A stretch of 64,000 bases of DNA from Aurantimonas coralicida DSM 14790 (lineage in GTDB: Bacteria > Pseudomonadota > Alphaproteobacteria > Rhizobiales > Rhizobiaceae), in NCBI RefSeq assembly GCF_000421645.1, contig NZ_ATXK01000003.1, positions 186,001 to 250,000 of the forward strand. The letters are read 5' to 3'. Of the stretch, positions 25,017 through 33,323 are shown piece by piece. The notes under the pieces were generated by a model. It was not told where the DNA came from. It worked only from the letters and a program-made list of their open reading frames with translations, and made no database searches. The position numbers were made by a program, and so were the translations under genes. Position 1 is the stretch's first letter, and every line of letters begins with the position of its first letter.

Positions 25017-25787
25017 ATGACCGAAACCGCATCCTTCGACCTGACAGGCCGCACGGCGCTGATCACCGGCTCCTCGCGCGGCCTCGGCAAGGCGATGGCG
25101 CAGGGACTGGCCGAGGCCGGCGCGGTCGTGATCCTCAACGGGCGCAATGCCGAGACGGTCGCTGCCGCCGCCAAGGAACTGCGCGACGCCGGCCACACCG
25201 TCCACGAGGCGATCTTCGACGTGACCGGCGAAGCCGCCGTGGTCGCCGCCTTCGAGAAGTTCGACGCCGAGGGCCTGGAGATCGACATCGTCATCAACAA
25301 TGCCGGCATCCAGCATCGCCAGCCGATGCTCGAACTGGCCCTGGCCGACTGGCAGCGGGTGATCGACACCAACCTCACCAGCGCCTTCCTGATCGGCCGC
25401 GAGGCCGCCCGCCGCATGGTTCCGCGCGGCCGCGGCAAGATCATCAACATCGGCTCGCTGACCAGCGCGCTCGCCCGTGCGACGGTGATCCCGTATACGG
25501 TCGCCAAGGGCGGCATCAAGCTCCTGACCCAGGGCATGGCCGCCGAATGGGCCGCGTCCGGCATCCAGGCCAATGCCATCGGACCCGGCTACATGCTGAC
25601 CGACATGAACGAGGCGCTGGTCGCCAACAAGGATTTCGACAACTGGGTGAAGAGCCGCACGCCGGCCGGGCGCTGGGGCCAGCCGGAGGAACTCGTCGGC
25701 ACGGCGATCTTCCTGGCGTCCTCGGCCTCCGACTACGTCAACGGCCAGATCATCTATGTCGACGGCGGCATGCTGTCGGTCCTCTAA
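25017..25787 (+). CDS. SDR oxidoreductase, gluconate 5-dehydrogenase-like
   Basis: A 256-residue short-chain dehydrogenase. The cofactor loop is TGSSRGLGKAMAQG, NNAG is present, the catalytic Ser lies in INIGSLTS, and YTVAKGG gives the Tyr-x-x-x-Lys pair. The C-terminus (GQIIYVDGGM) is standard. It most resembles 5-keto-D-gluconate reductase (IdnO/Gno) types, which with the next gene would link L-idonate and D-gluconate through 5-ketogluconate. Preceding bases GAGGGGAAG form the ribosome site for the ATG at 25017. It sits between the enolase-superfamily gene and an IdnD-like gene in one plus-strand operon. Confidence 0.82.
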   Translation: MTETASFDLTGRTALITGSSRGLGKAMAQGLAEAGAVVILNGRNAETVAAAAKELRDAGHTVHEAIFDVTGEAAVVAAFEKFDAEGLEIDIVINNAGIQHRQPMLELALADWQRVIDTNLTSAFLIGREAARRMVPRGRGKIINIGSLTSALARATVIPYTVAKGGIKLLTQGMAAEWAASGIQANAIGPGYMLTDMNEALVANKDFDNWVKSRTPAGRWGQPEELVGTAIFLASSASDYVNGQIIYVDGGMLSVL

Positions 25788-25809
25788 GACCGCGAAAGCT
25801 GGAGACACC

Positions 25810-26865
25810 ATGAAAGCGATCGTTGCACACGGCCCCCACGACCTCCGCATCGAGGAGCGCCCCGATCCGGGCGCGCCGGGGGCGGGTGAGGTGCGGCTGC
25901 GCGTCCAGTCGGGCGGCATCTGCGGTTCCGACCTGCATTACTACCACCATGGCGGCTTCGGCACGATCCGCATCAAGGAGCCGATGATCCTCGGGCACGA
26001 AGCCTCGGGCATCGTCGAGGAACTGGGCGCCGGCGTCTCCGGCCTCGCCATCGGCGACCGGGTCGCGATCAATCCGTCGCGGCCCTGCGAGAACTGCGAA
26101 TACTGCCGCCGGGACATGCGCAATCATTGTCTCGACATGGTGTTCAGCGGCAGCGCCATGCGCTTCCCGCATGTCGAGGGCATGTTCCGCGAAGTGCTGG
26201 TGGTGCCGGCGGCGCAGGCCGTGCCGGTGGGCGCGGCGACCGATACAGGCCTGGCCGCGCTGGCGGAGCCCTTCGCCGTCTGCCTGCACGCCGCGCGTCA
26301 GGCCGGTCCGCTGCTCGGCGCCAGCGTGCTCGTCTCCGGCTGTGGCCCGATCGGCTGCCTCGCGGTGGCCGCGGCCCGCCGCGCCGGGGCGGCGCACATC
26401 ACCGCCTGCGACGTCGTCGACGAACCGCTGGAGACCGCCCGCAAGCTCGGCGCCGACGCGGTGATCGATCTCGGCAGCGACCGCAGCGGGCTCGACGCGC
26501 TGAAGGCGGACAAGGGCCGCATCGACGTGGTGTTCGAATGTTCGGGCAACCCGGCCGCCGTCACCACCGCCGTCGAATGCGTGCGGCCGCGCGGCCGGCT
26601 GGTCGCGGTGGGCAATGGCGGCCCGGTCGAGTTCCCGCTCGCCTCGCTGGTGGCCAAGGAGATCGAGATGGTCGGCTCCTTCCGCTTCGACACGGAATTC
26701 GCGCTGGCCGCGGATCTCGTCTCGCGCCAGCTCGTCGATCTGGCGCCGTTGATCAGCCACAGGATGCCAGCGGGCCGGGCGGTGGAGGCCTTCGATCTGG
26801 CCAGCGACCGCAGCCAGGCGATGAAGGTGCAGCTCGACCTGACGGACTGGACCGCCGCGACCTGA
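25810..26865 (+). CDS. L-idonate 5-dehydrogenase-like zinc alcohol dehydrogenase
   Basis: A 351-residue medium-chain dehydrogenase. The catalytic zinc site is GGICGSDLHYYHHGG with GHEASG. The structural zinc Cys set is CENCEYCRRDMRNHC. The Rossmann motif is VSGCGPIGCLAV. The YYHHGGFG segment followed by IRIKEP is typical of L-idonate 5-dehydrogenase (IdnD). With the SDR upstream it can be read as an idonate-to-gluconate pair, although sorbitol- or galactitol-type substrates are possible. It starts 22 bases after the SDR stop. A double hairpin follows its stop. Confidence 0.82.
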   Translation: MKAIVAHGPHDLRIEERPDPGAPGAGEVRLRVQSGGICGSDLHYYHHGGFGTIRIKEPMILGHEASGIVEELGAGVSGLAIGDRVAINPSRPCENCEYCRRDMRNHCLDMVFSGSAMRFPHVEGMFREVLVVPAAQAVPVGAATDTGLAALAEPFAVCLHAARQAGPLLGASVLVSGCGPIGCLAVAAARRAGAAHITACDVVDEPLETARKLGADAVIDLGSDRSGLDALKADKGRIDVVFECSGNPAAVTTAVECVRPRGRLVAVGNGGPVEFPLASLVAKEIEMVGSFRFDTEFALAADLVSRQLVDLAPLISHRMPAGRAVEAFDLASDRSQAMKVQLDLTDWTAAT

Positions 26866-26877
26866 GCGTCGACAATA

Positions 26878-26906
26878 CCGGAAAGGCACGCCGGCCTTTC
26901 CGGCGT
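26878..26906 (+). promoter_or_regulatory. Two overlapping, mutually exclusive hairpins
   Basis: Hairpin A pairs CCGGAAAGGC (26878-26887) with GCCTTTCCGG (26894-26903). Hairpin B pairs ACGCCGG (26888-26894) with CCGGCGT (26900-26906). They share bases, so only one can form. No T-run follows. The element lies between the dehydrogenase and the PLP enzyme and could adjust expression between them. Confidence 0.5.
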
Positions 26907-26935
26907 CTGACGATGACAGGAACGGACCGCCGCGC

Positions 26936-28042
26936 ATGCTGCAGAATCCGCCGGCCGAGCCGGGCATGGCCGAGGACGAGGTCGACACCCCGGCGCTCCT
27001 CGTCGACCTCGACGCGCTGGAACACAATCTCGACCGCATGGCGGCCTTCGCTGCCAGGGCCGGCATCCGCCTGCGGCCCCACGCCAAGACCCATAAATCA
27101 CCGGTCATCGCGCATTGGCAGGCCCAGCGTGGTGCCGTCGGGCAATGCGTGCAGAAGGTCGGCGAGGCCGAGATCCTCGCCTGGGCGGGCGTTCCCGACA
27201 TTCTCATCACCAACGAGATCGTCTCGCCGCGCAAGCTGGCGCGCGTCGCGGCGCTGTCGAAGATGACGAACATCGCGCTCTGCGCCGACGATGCGGGCAT
27301 GGTGGACCTCATCGAGGCCGCCGCCGAAGCGGCGAGTTGCCGGTTGACGGTGCTGGTCGAGATCCATGTCGGCGCCAATCGCGCCGGGGTCGGCTCGCCG
27401 GCCGCCGCCATCGCCCTGGGCGAGCGCATCGCAAGCAGTCACGCACTGATCTTCGGCGGCCTGCAGGCCTATCACGGCGGCGCCCAGCATCTGCGCGACC
27501 TTGATGCGCGCCGCGCCGCCATCGCTTCGGTGGCCGATGCCGCCCGGGCGGTCGTCGACGGTCTTGCCGCGAGGGGAATCGCCTGCCCGGCGGTGACCGG
27601 CGCGGGCACCGGCACCTTCGAGCTGGAGGCGGCGAGCGGCGTCTTCACCGAATTGCAGGCCGGCTCCTACGCCTTCATGGATGCCGATTACGGCCGCAAC
27701 CGCCCGGCGCCGGACTTTCGCCAGTCGCTGTTCGTCGCGGCGACCGTGATGAGCGCGGCGCGCGAGGGTGTCGCGGTGGTGGATTGCGGCCACAAGGGTA
27801 TCGCCATCGAGAGCGGGCTGCCGTTGGTCCACGAACGGCCCGGCGTGACCTATGCCGGCGCGTCGGACGAGCACGGCCAACTGGCCTATGCGGCGGGCAC
27901 GACACTGTCGGTGGGCGAGCGCCTGCGGCTGGTGCCGGGGCATTGCGACCCGACGGTCGATCGCTACGACTGGTATGTCGGGGTGCGGGACGGCTGGGTC
28001 GAGGCCGTCTGGCCGGTTGCCGCACGCGGCATGATGGCCTGA
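26936..28042 (+). CDS. D-threonine aldolase/D-serine dehydratase-type PLP enzyme
   Basis: A 368-residue fold-type III PLP protein (alanine racemase-like N-terminal barrel). After a short lead comes DTPALLVDLDALEHNL. RPHAKTHKSP at about 48-57 contains the PLP lysine. VLVEIHVGANRAGV follows. The C-terminal domain ends with PGHCDPTVDRYD, whose His and Cys bind a metal in D-threonine aldolase and DSD1-type enzymes. The reaction is cleavage or dehydration of a D-3-hydroxy amino acid. This suggests that the block handles a hydroxy amino acid as well as sugar acids. It is the last plus-strand gene and is convergent with the TRAP genes. Confidence 0.82.
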   Translation: MLQNPPAEPGMAEDEVDTPALLVDLDALEHNLDRMAAFAARAGIRLRPHAKTHKSPVIAHWQAQRGAVGQCVQKVGEAEILAWAGVPDILITNEIVSPRKLARVAALSKMTNIALCADDAGMVDLIEAAAEAASCRLTVLVEIHVGANRAGVGSPAAAIALGERIASSHALIFGGLQAYHGGAQHLRDLDARRAAIASVADAARAVVDGLAARGIACPAVTGAGTGTFELEAASGVFTELQAGSYAFMDADYGRNRPAPDFRQSLFVAATVMSAAREGVAVVDCGHKGIAIESGLPLVHERPGVTYAGASDEHGQLAYAAGTTLSVGERLRLVPGHCDPTVDRYDWYVGVRDGWVEAVWPVAARGMMA

Positions 28043-28075
28043 GCGGCGATGATCCGGAGACCGCCGCCGCTCAGG
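28038..28075. terminator. Bidirectional terminator hairpin between PLP enzyme and TRAP genes
   Basis: Perfect 11-base arms CCTGAGCGGCG and CGCCGCTCAGG enclose a 16-base loop. The first arm contains the stop codon of the PLP-enzyme gene, and the second arm ends ten bases before the dctQ stop. There is no T-run, but the convergent setting favours a terminator. Confidence 0.6.
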
Positions 28076-28085
28076 AATATCGGGC

Positions 28086-28592
28086 TCAGACGTGGTGGAT
28101 CACGTCCGAGCGGGGCGGCGGGCCCTGCAGGGTGTTGATCAGGAACTGCAGGCCGAGCGCGCCAAAGCCGATCGGCAGCATGCCGTAGGGCAGCCACATC
28201 GGCGTGCCGAAGCCGCTCGAGACGCGTTCGCCATAGGCCCAGGCATCGTAGGCCATGAGGCCGCCGCGCCAGGTGATGATCGCGCAGAACACGCAGCCGA
28301 CGATGCCGACGATGGCGGACAGCACGCGCCGCCCGTTGCTGCCCATGCTGTCGGGCAGGAGCGTGATGCCGATATGCTCGCCGCGCCGCTGCACGTCCGC
28401 CGCCGTCATGACCGCCAGATAGACGACCAGGAAGGCGTTGATCTCTAGGCTCCACGACGTCGGCGCCGCGAAGATGTAGCGCATCGTCGCGTCATAGGTG
28501 ATCGTCAGCGCCATGAAGGCGAGCACGACCTGGCCCATGATTTGCAGAAGCCTGGCGAAATGTTCGAACAGCCTGACCGGAACGGCGAGCAT
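28086..28592 (-). CDS. TRAP transporter small permease (DctQ type)
   Basis: A 168-residue membrane protein with four hydrophobic helices. The family motif around YIFAAPTSWSLEINAFLVVY and the DVQRRGEHIGITLLPD segment identify the small TRAP permease. It bridges the substrate-binding protein and the large permease in Na+-driven uptake of carboxylates. It lies 11 bases downstream of the dctP-type gene and is last in the minus-strand unit CoA transferase, DctM, DctP, DctQ. This is the reverse of the common P-Q-M order. Confidence 0.88.
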   Translation of the reverse strand: MLAVPVRLFEHFARLLQIMGQVVLAFMALTITYDATMRYIFAAPTSWSLEINAFLVVYLAVMTAADVQRRGEHIGITLLPDSMGSNGRRVLSAIVGIVGCVFCAIITWRGGLMAYDAWAYGERVSSGFGTPMWLPYGMLPIGFGALGLQFLINTLQGPPPRSDVIHHV

Positions 28593-28603
28593 GATGGTTC
28601 CCC

Positions 28604-29644
28604 TTACGCGTCTTCGCCGTGCGCGAGCGCAATGGCGCGGCGGCCGACCTCTTCACCGACCTCCGAGACCCAGCTCTCGCGGACATTGGCGCTGATCTCG
28701 TTGAAGCGCTCCACGGCGGCCTCGTCGGGCTCGATTTCCTCGATGCCGAGCTCGCGGAAGGCCGGCCAGTACTTCTGCTCGAAATAGTCGGTGTTGGCGA
28801 CCTGGGCACTGTGGGTGTCGAACCATTCGACGCCGTCCATGAAGGCGTCGCGCACCGCCTGGTCCATCGCTTCCCAGCGATCGGTCTGGACGAACACGCC
28901 GATGGCGAAGCCGGTGAGCGGCATGCGGTAGACGTGACCGACCTGCTCCTGGATGCTGCGGCCGTTGATCGTCGAGATGTTGGCGACGGCCGCATCGACG
29001 GTGCCGCGCTGCAGCGCGAGATAGAGCTCGGAGGAGGGGATACGCACCGAAGCGCCGCCCAGATCCTCGATCGCCTTGGTCGCCTCGAAAGAGACGACGC
29101 GGATCTTCTTGCCCTCGATGTCGTCGAGATTGCGGATCGGCGCGTCCTTGGTGCTCCAGATGTATTCCGGCTCCATGATGCCGCCGCCGAGGCTGAGGAC
29201 GGTGAGGCCGTTCTTCTTCAGCTCGTCCTGGATGAGCTGGAACAGCGGCGAACCACGCTTCAGCCGGTCGGGATTGCGGGCGAGGTCGCCGACGACGCCC
29301 GGCAGCCCGGTGATGCCGAGGATCGGCAGCGAACGGGTGACGTAGGACGTGGTGTGGAACATGAAGTCGATGGTGCCCGACCGCAGCGCCGGCAGCTGCT
29401 CGTCGGCCGACAGCAGGCGGCCGGAATCGTAGAAGTCGATGGCGACGGTTTCGCCGGCCTTCTCGTTGATCCGGTCGACCAGGCCCTGCGAGCCATAGGC
29501 GAGATCCGCGTAGGACGGCGGCAGGTAGGTGACGCCCGTCAGCTTCTGGGCGGCGGCGGCCTGCCTTGTGGTGCCAAGGCCCAGGGCCGAAGCCAGCGCG
29601 ACGGCGCCCGTGGTGGTGATGAGCCTGCGTCTGTCGATGGTCAT
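28604..29644 (-). CDS. TRAP transporter substrate-binding protein (DctP type)
   Basis: A 346-residue exported protein. The N-terminus MTIDRRRLITTTGAVALAS looks like a twin-arginine signal with cleavage near QAAAA. Family segments are GLVDRINEKAGETVAIDFY, LPALRSGTIDFMF, DDIEGKKIRVVS and ELYLALQRGTVDAA; in DctP proteins an Arg in the IRVVS region binds the substrate carboxylate. The substrate is unknown but should match the enzymes facing it. The start at 29644 removes a long upstream overlap with the DctM gene. Confidence 0.88.
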   Translation of the reverse strand: MTIDRRRLITTTGAVALASALGLGTTRQAAAAQKLTGVTYLPPSYADLAYGSQGLVDRINEKAGETVAIDFYDSGRLLSADEQLPALRSGTIDFMFHTTSYVTRSLPILGITGLPGVVGDLARNPDRLKRGSPLFQLIQDELKKNGLTVLSLGGGIMEPEYIWSTKDAPIRNLDDIEGKKIRVVSFEATKAIEDLGGASVRIPSSELYLALQRGTVDAAVANISTINGRSIQEQVGHVYRMPLTGFAIGVFVQTDRWEAMDQAVRDAFMDGVEWFDTHSAQVANTDYFEQKYWPAFRELGIEEIEPDEAAVERFNEISANVRESWVSEVGEEVGRRAIALAHGEDA

Positions 29645-29667
29645 GTCTTTTCCTCCCTTGATGAAAC

Positions 29668-30966
29668 TCAACGCATGAGATTGGGCAGCCAGAGGCTGAT
29701 GGCGGGGAACAGCACGAAGATGATGAGCATCACGAACTGCACCATGACGAAGGGCACCACGCTGCGGACGATCTCCTCGATCTTCAGCATCGGGGCCACC
29801 GCCTTGAGCGTGTAGAGGTTGAGGCCGACCGGCGGCGTGACAACCGCGATCTCCAAATTCATCACCAGGATGATGCCGAACCACAAAGGGTCGTAGCCGA
29901 GCGTCGTGATCAGCGGCAGCAGGATCGGCGTGGTGACGACGATCAGCGACACCGCATCGACCAGCATGCCGAGGCCGACAAGGGCCAGCATGATCAGGAC
30001 GAGGATGACCTCCGGCGGCAACTCGGTGCCGATCAGAAGGCCGGTGATCGCGTCGGGCACCCGCACGAGATTGAGATAGTCGCCGAAGATCCGGGCGCAG
30101 CCCATGATCAGCAGGATCGCGCCGGAGATGCGGGCGCTGGAGCCCAGCACCTTCATCGTGCCGCGGACGTCGACACTGCGGAAGATGACGGCGGCGATCA
30201 GGAAGGCGCCGACGGCGCCGAAGGCCGCGGCCTCCGAAGGGGTGGCGACGCCGGTGTAGATCGTGCCGAGGACGACGACGATCAGCAGGATGGCGTGCCA
30301 GATGCCGCCGATGGCGCGCAGGCGGTCACCCCAGCTGTATTCCACATGTGCCTGGCGCGGCGCTTCCGCCGGATTGAGCAGCACCCGGAAATAGAGATAG
30401 ACCGAAAGTGCCACGGCGAGGGAGATGCCCGGCACGATGCCGCCGATGAACAGGTCGGCCACCGAGACGCCGGAGACCGCGCCGTAGATGATCAGCGGCA
30501 CGCTGGGCGGGATCAGCATGGCCAGCGCCCCGGCGCTGACGACGCTGCCGGCGGCGATCGAGCGGCTGTAGCCGCGCGCCAGCATTTCCGGCACGGCGAT
30601 GGAGCCGACCGCCGCGACGCCGGCGATGGAGACGCCGGAGACCGCGCCGAAGACGGCCGACGCGCCGACGGTGGCGATCGCCAGTCCGCCGCGCAGCCAT
30701 TGCAGCCAGACGACGGCGGCGTGGAAGAGGTTCTTGCCGACGGGCGTCGCCGCAAGGAAATTGCCCATCAGCACGAAGAGCGGCAGCGCCAGCAATTCAA
30801 AGCTGTTGAGCTGGCCGAACAGCGAGGTCGGGCCAAAGAAGAAGGCCATCGACCCGCGCGCCATGTAGAGGCCCGTGAGGCCGGCAGCGCCCAGCGCGAG
30901 AAAGATCGGCGCCCCGATGGCGATCATCGCCAGGAGGATGACGACGACGATGATGGGCTCGATCAT
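29668..30966 (-). CDS. TRAP transporter large permease (DctM type)
   Basis: A 432-residue integral membrane protein with about twelve helices and the DctM signature segments FGAVSGVSIAGVAAVGSI and AMLIPPSVPLIIYG, and later TPPVGLNLYTLKAV. It forms the transport channel together with the small permease. It lies between the CoA transferase gene (181-base gap upstream) and the binding-protein gene (23-base gap downstream). The start at 30966 keeps the usual MIEPIIVVVILL first helix. Confidence 0.9.
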   Translation of the reverse strand: MIEPIIVVVILLAMIAIGAPIFLALGAAGLTGLYMARGSMAFFFGPTSLFGQLNSFELLALPLFVLMGNFLAATPVGKNLFHAAVVWLQWLRGGLAIATVGASAVFGAVSGVSIAGVAAVGSIAVPEMLARGYSRSIAAGSVVSAGALAMLIPPSVPLIIYGAVSGVSVADLFIGGIVPGISLAVALSVYLYFRVLLNPAEAPRQAHVEYSWGDRLRAIGGIWHAILLIVVVLGTIYTGVATPSEAAAFGAVGAFLIAAVIFRSVDVRGTMKVLGSSARISGAILLIMGCARIFGDYLNLVRVPDAITGLLIGTELPPEVILVLIMLALVGLGMLVDAVSLIVVTTPILLPLITTLGYDPLWFGIILVMNLEIAVVTPPVGLNLYTLKAVAPMLKIEEIVRSVVPFVMVQFVMLIIFVLFPAISLWLPNLMR

Positions 30967-31100
30967 CGCGGCGCCACCATGCCATGCGCGGCGGGTTGCC
31001 GCGTGCGCTCTGCACCAGAGGCCGACCGGCGGCCGGCATCAGCCTTCGTCGCGCGCATCCGCAATTCGAGTGGCAATGACATTCCTCCCACTGGCCGGTT

Positions 31101-31133
31101 CGCGCGACGCCCGGCTCCCTGCCGCGTCGCGCG
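31101..31133 (-). other. Intercistronic hairpin between CoA transferase and DctM
   Basis: Nine-base arms CGCGCGACG (31101-31109) and CGTCGCGCG (31125-31133) with a 15-base loop. A third copy, CGTCGCGCG, lies at 31047-31055. No T-run follows. It may attenuate transcription or protect the downstream TRAP message. Nothing else is recognisable in the 181-base gap. Confidence 0.4.
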
Positions 31134-31147
31134 TCCGGTCGCGTTCC

Positions 31148-32338
31148 CTAGATGATTTCGGCAGCTTCCAGCGCGTCGATCCGCGCGTCGTCGTAGTCCA
31201 GCCATTCGCGCAGCACGGGCCGGGTGTGTTCGCCGAGCTTCGGCCCGGTCCGCTCGACGGCGCCGGGCGAGGCGGAAAGGCGCGGGAAGACATTCTGCAT
31301 GGCGGTCGCTCCCAGCGTCTCGTCCTCGACCCGCACGATCGATTCCCGCGCGATGAAGTGCGGGTCCTCCAGCATGTCGTGGGCGCGATAGGTCAGGCCG
31401 GCCGGGACGCCGGCCTCGGCGAGGAGCTCGACCAGCGGATGCGCCTCCTGCGTCTGCGTCCATTCGCCGATGATCGCGTCGATTTCCGCCTGGTTGCGGC
31501 CGCGCGCCTGGTGATTGGAGAAACGCGAGTCGTCGGCGAGCTCCGGCTGGCCCATCAGGGCCGTCAGCCGGCGGAACAGGCTGTCCTGATTGGCGCCGAT
31601 GATGATCGTGTCGCCGTCCTTGGTGGGATAGGCGTTGGACGGCGCGATGCCCGGCAGGAAGCTGCCGGAGCGCTCGCGCACATGGCCGCCGCGGTCGTAT
31701 TCGGTGACGACGCTCTCCATCACCGACAGGACGGCCTCGTAGATCGAGGCGTCGACCATCTGGCCTTCACCGGTGACATTGCGGTGCTGCAGCGCCAGGA
31801 GCGCGCCCTGGAAGCCGCTCTGGCCGGCCAGCGTGTCGCCGATCGACAGGCCGATGCGCACCGGCGGGCGGTCGGGGTAGCCGCCGATGTAGCGCATGCC
31901 GCCCATCGCCTCGCAGACGGCGGCGAAGCCGGCGCGGTTGCTGTAGGGGCCGGTCTGGCCGAAGCCGGTGATGCGGACCATGATCAGGCGCGGATTGATC
32001 GCCTTCAGCGTCTCGTAGTCGAGGCCCCAGGCCTCCATGCGTCCGGCACGGAAATTCTCGACGATGATGTCGGTCGACGCGACGAGTTCGCGGACCAGTT
32101 CCTGCGCTTCCGGCTTGCGCAGGTCGAGCGTCAACGACTTCTTGTTGCGGGCGATCACCGGCCACCACAGCGGATGGCCCTCGGCATCGGTGCGGCCCCA
32201 CTGGCGCATGGCGTCGCCGACGCGCGGCGGCTCGATCTTCACGACCTCGGCGCCGAAATCCGCCAGCAGCTGCCCGCAGAAGGGACCGGCGATAAGCTGG
32301 CCCATTTCGAGCACACGGATTCCGTCTAGCGCTTTCAT
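31148..32338 (-). CDS. CaiB/BaiF-family (class III) CoA transferase
   Basis: A 396-residue protein with class III CoA transferase features: GIRVLEMGQLIAGPFCGQLLADFGAEVVKIE in pieces at the N-terminus, NKKSLTLDLRKPE, then IIVENFRAGRMEAWGLDYETL and a GFGQTGPY loop. The catalytic Asp of the family lies in a segment like GGHVRERSGS or nearby; I cannot fix it by eye. It would activate an organic acid to its CoA ester, probably the acid taken up by the TRAP system in the same unit. An operator-like sequence and a leader hairpin lie upstream of the ATG at 32338. Confidence 0.88.
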   Translation of the reverse strand: MKALDGIRVLEMGQLIAGPFCGQLLADFGAEVVKIEPPRVGDAMRQWGRTDAEGHPLWWPVIARNKKSLTLDLRKPEAQELVRELVASTDIIVENFRAGRMEAWGLDYETLKAINPRLIMVRITGFGQTGPYSNRAGFAAVCEAMGGMRYIGGYPDRPPVRIGLSIGDTLAGQSGFQGALLALQHRNVTGEGQMVDASIYEAVLSVMESVVTEYDRGGHVRERSGSFLPGIAPSNAYPTKDGDTIIIGANQDSLFRRLTALMGQPELADDSRFSNHQARGRNQAEIDAIIGEWTQTQEAHPLVELLAEAGVPAGLTYRAHDMLEDPHFIARESIVRVEDETLGATAMQNVFPRLSASPGAVERTGPKLGEHTRPVLREWLDYDDARIDALEAAEII

Positions 32339-32361
32339 CGATCCTCCCGGGCATGTCCTCC

Positions 32362-32385
32362 ACGGCCGCGTCCCACCGCGGCCGT
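32362..32385 (-). promoter_or_regulatory. Leader hairpin of the CoA transferase-TRAP unit
   Basis: Perfect nine-base arms ACGGCCGCG and CGCGGCCGT with a six-base loop, 24 bases upstream of the ATG and downstream of the operator at 32425. It would be in the 5' leader of the message. Confidence 0.4.
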
Positions 32386-32424
32386 CGCCAGCCCGAACCG
32401 AGCTTGCGCCGGCACGCTATCGCT

Positions 32425-32436
32425 ATTGTATCCAAT
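32425..32436. promoter_or_regulatory. GntR operator-like site upstream of the CoA transferase-TRAP unit
   Basis: The 12-base sequence ATTGTATCCAAT is the exact reverse complement of ATTGGATACAAT found upstream of the gntR gene at 33246. VanR/FadR-type GntR regulators bind short near-palindromes of this kind with GTAT or ATAC cores. Two identical copies flanking one regulator gene are unlikely by chance. Confidence 0.7.
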
Positions 32437-32516
32437 GCGTCAATCTTGCACTGCACCCAAGGCGCGGCCGGCGCGGCCCGACAAGCCGGAAAGTGGCGCG
32501 TTCGGCCGGGGACCGG

Positions 32517-33218
32517 CTAGCGCGTCGGTGGCGATGTCTCGGGGGCTTCCGGGATCGTATCGCGCACCGTCGTCAGGGCCGTGCGCGTTGCCAGCATGTG
32601 CGAGCGCATCACCGCGGTGGCCCAGTCGCTGTCGCCGGCGGTCAGCGCGTCGATGAGGACGCGGTGCTCGGCGAGGGAGCGTCGGATGTCGGGGCTGCCG
32701 AAACTGCCATAGGTGTGGATCAGGAGGCCGATCCCCATCAGGCGCAGGGCGGCTTCCTCCAGCGTGCTGTTGCCGCTCGCCGCAGCGATCACCTGGTGGA
32801 ACTCCTGGTTGAGCCGGGACAGCCGCTCGATCTGGCCGCGATCGGCGACGATCCGCTCCATTTCCTCGGCCAGATGCGTCAGCCGGGCAAGGTCGGCCTC
32901 GCTGCGCCGGGTCGCCGCAAGGCCGGCGGCCGTGCCTTCGAGCAGAGCGCGGACGCCGTAGATCTCGGCGAGTTCGGCCTGCGAGCGGGTTTTGATCAGC
33001 GCCCCGATCCGCGGGATCATGTCGACGAAGCCGTCGCTGGCGAGCTTGTGCAGGGCGGCCCGGACCGGGGTGCGGCTCACCTCGTAGCGCTCGGCCAGCA
33101 TTTCCTCTGTCAGCCGCGATCCGGGCGGATGCTGGCCGCGGATGATGTCGGCCCGCACGTCCTCATAGACGCGGTCGACGGTCCGCTGCTTGGCATTGCG
33201 ATGGCGACTTCCGGTCAT
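32517..33218 (-). CDS. GntR-family regulator, FCD type
   Basis: A 233-residue regulator. The N-terminal winged helix reads YEDVRADIIRGQHPPGSRLTEEMLAERYEVSRTPVRAAL in parts, with the standard SRTPVRAAL recognition region. The C-terminal FCD domain binds ligand with a metal; FHQVIAAASGN and EHRVLIDALTAGD provide its usual His residues. ATG at 33218 is chosen over a longer frame to 33299, because the latter would run through the operator at 33246-33257. It probably represses itself and the divergent-looking CoA transferase-TRAP unit through the paired sites. Confidence 0.88.
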   Translation of the reverse strand: MTGSRHRNAKQRTVDRVYEDVRADIIRGQHPPGSRLTEEMLAERYEVSRTPVRAALHKLASDGFVDMIPRIGALIKTRSQAELAEIYGVRALLEGTAAGLAATRRSEADLARLTHLAEEMERIVADRGQIERLSRLNQEFHQVIAAASGNSTLEEAALRLMGIGLLIHTYGSFGSPDIRRSLAEHRVLIDALTAGDSDWATAVMRSHMLATRTALTTVRDTIPEAPETSPPTR

Positions 33219-33245
33219 GGCCGGTCCCGAGGCTCCATGGGCATG

Positions 33246-33257
33246 ATTGGATACAAT
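33246..33257. promoter_or_regulatory. GntR operator-like site upstream of gntR
   Basis: ATTGGATACAAT, 27 bases before the gntR start. It is the second copy of the site at 32425, in opposite orientation, and fits autoregulation. Confidence 0.7.
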
Positions 33258-33323
33258 CGAAACGGGTTGCGGAAAGCAACTGCCGATCGTGCGCGGCACC
33301 GACGGCGTCGGAATCGTGCCGGT

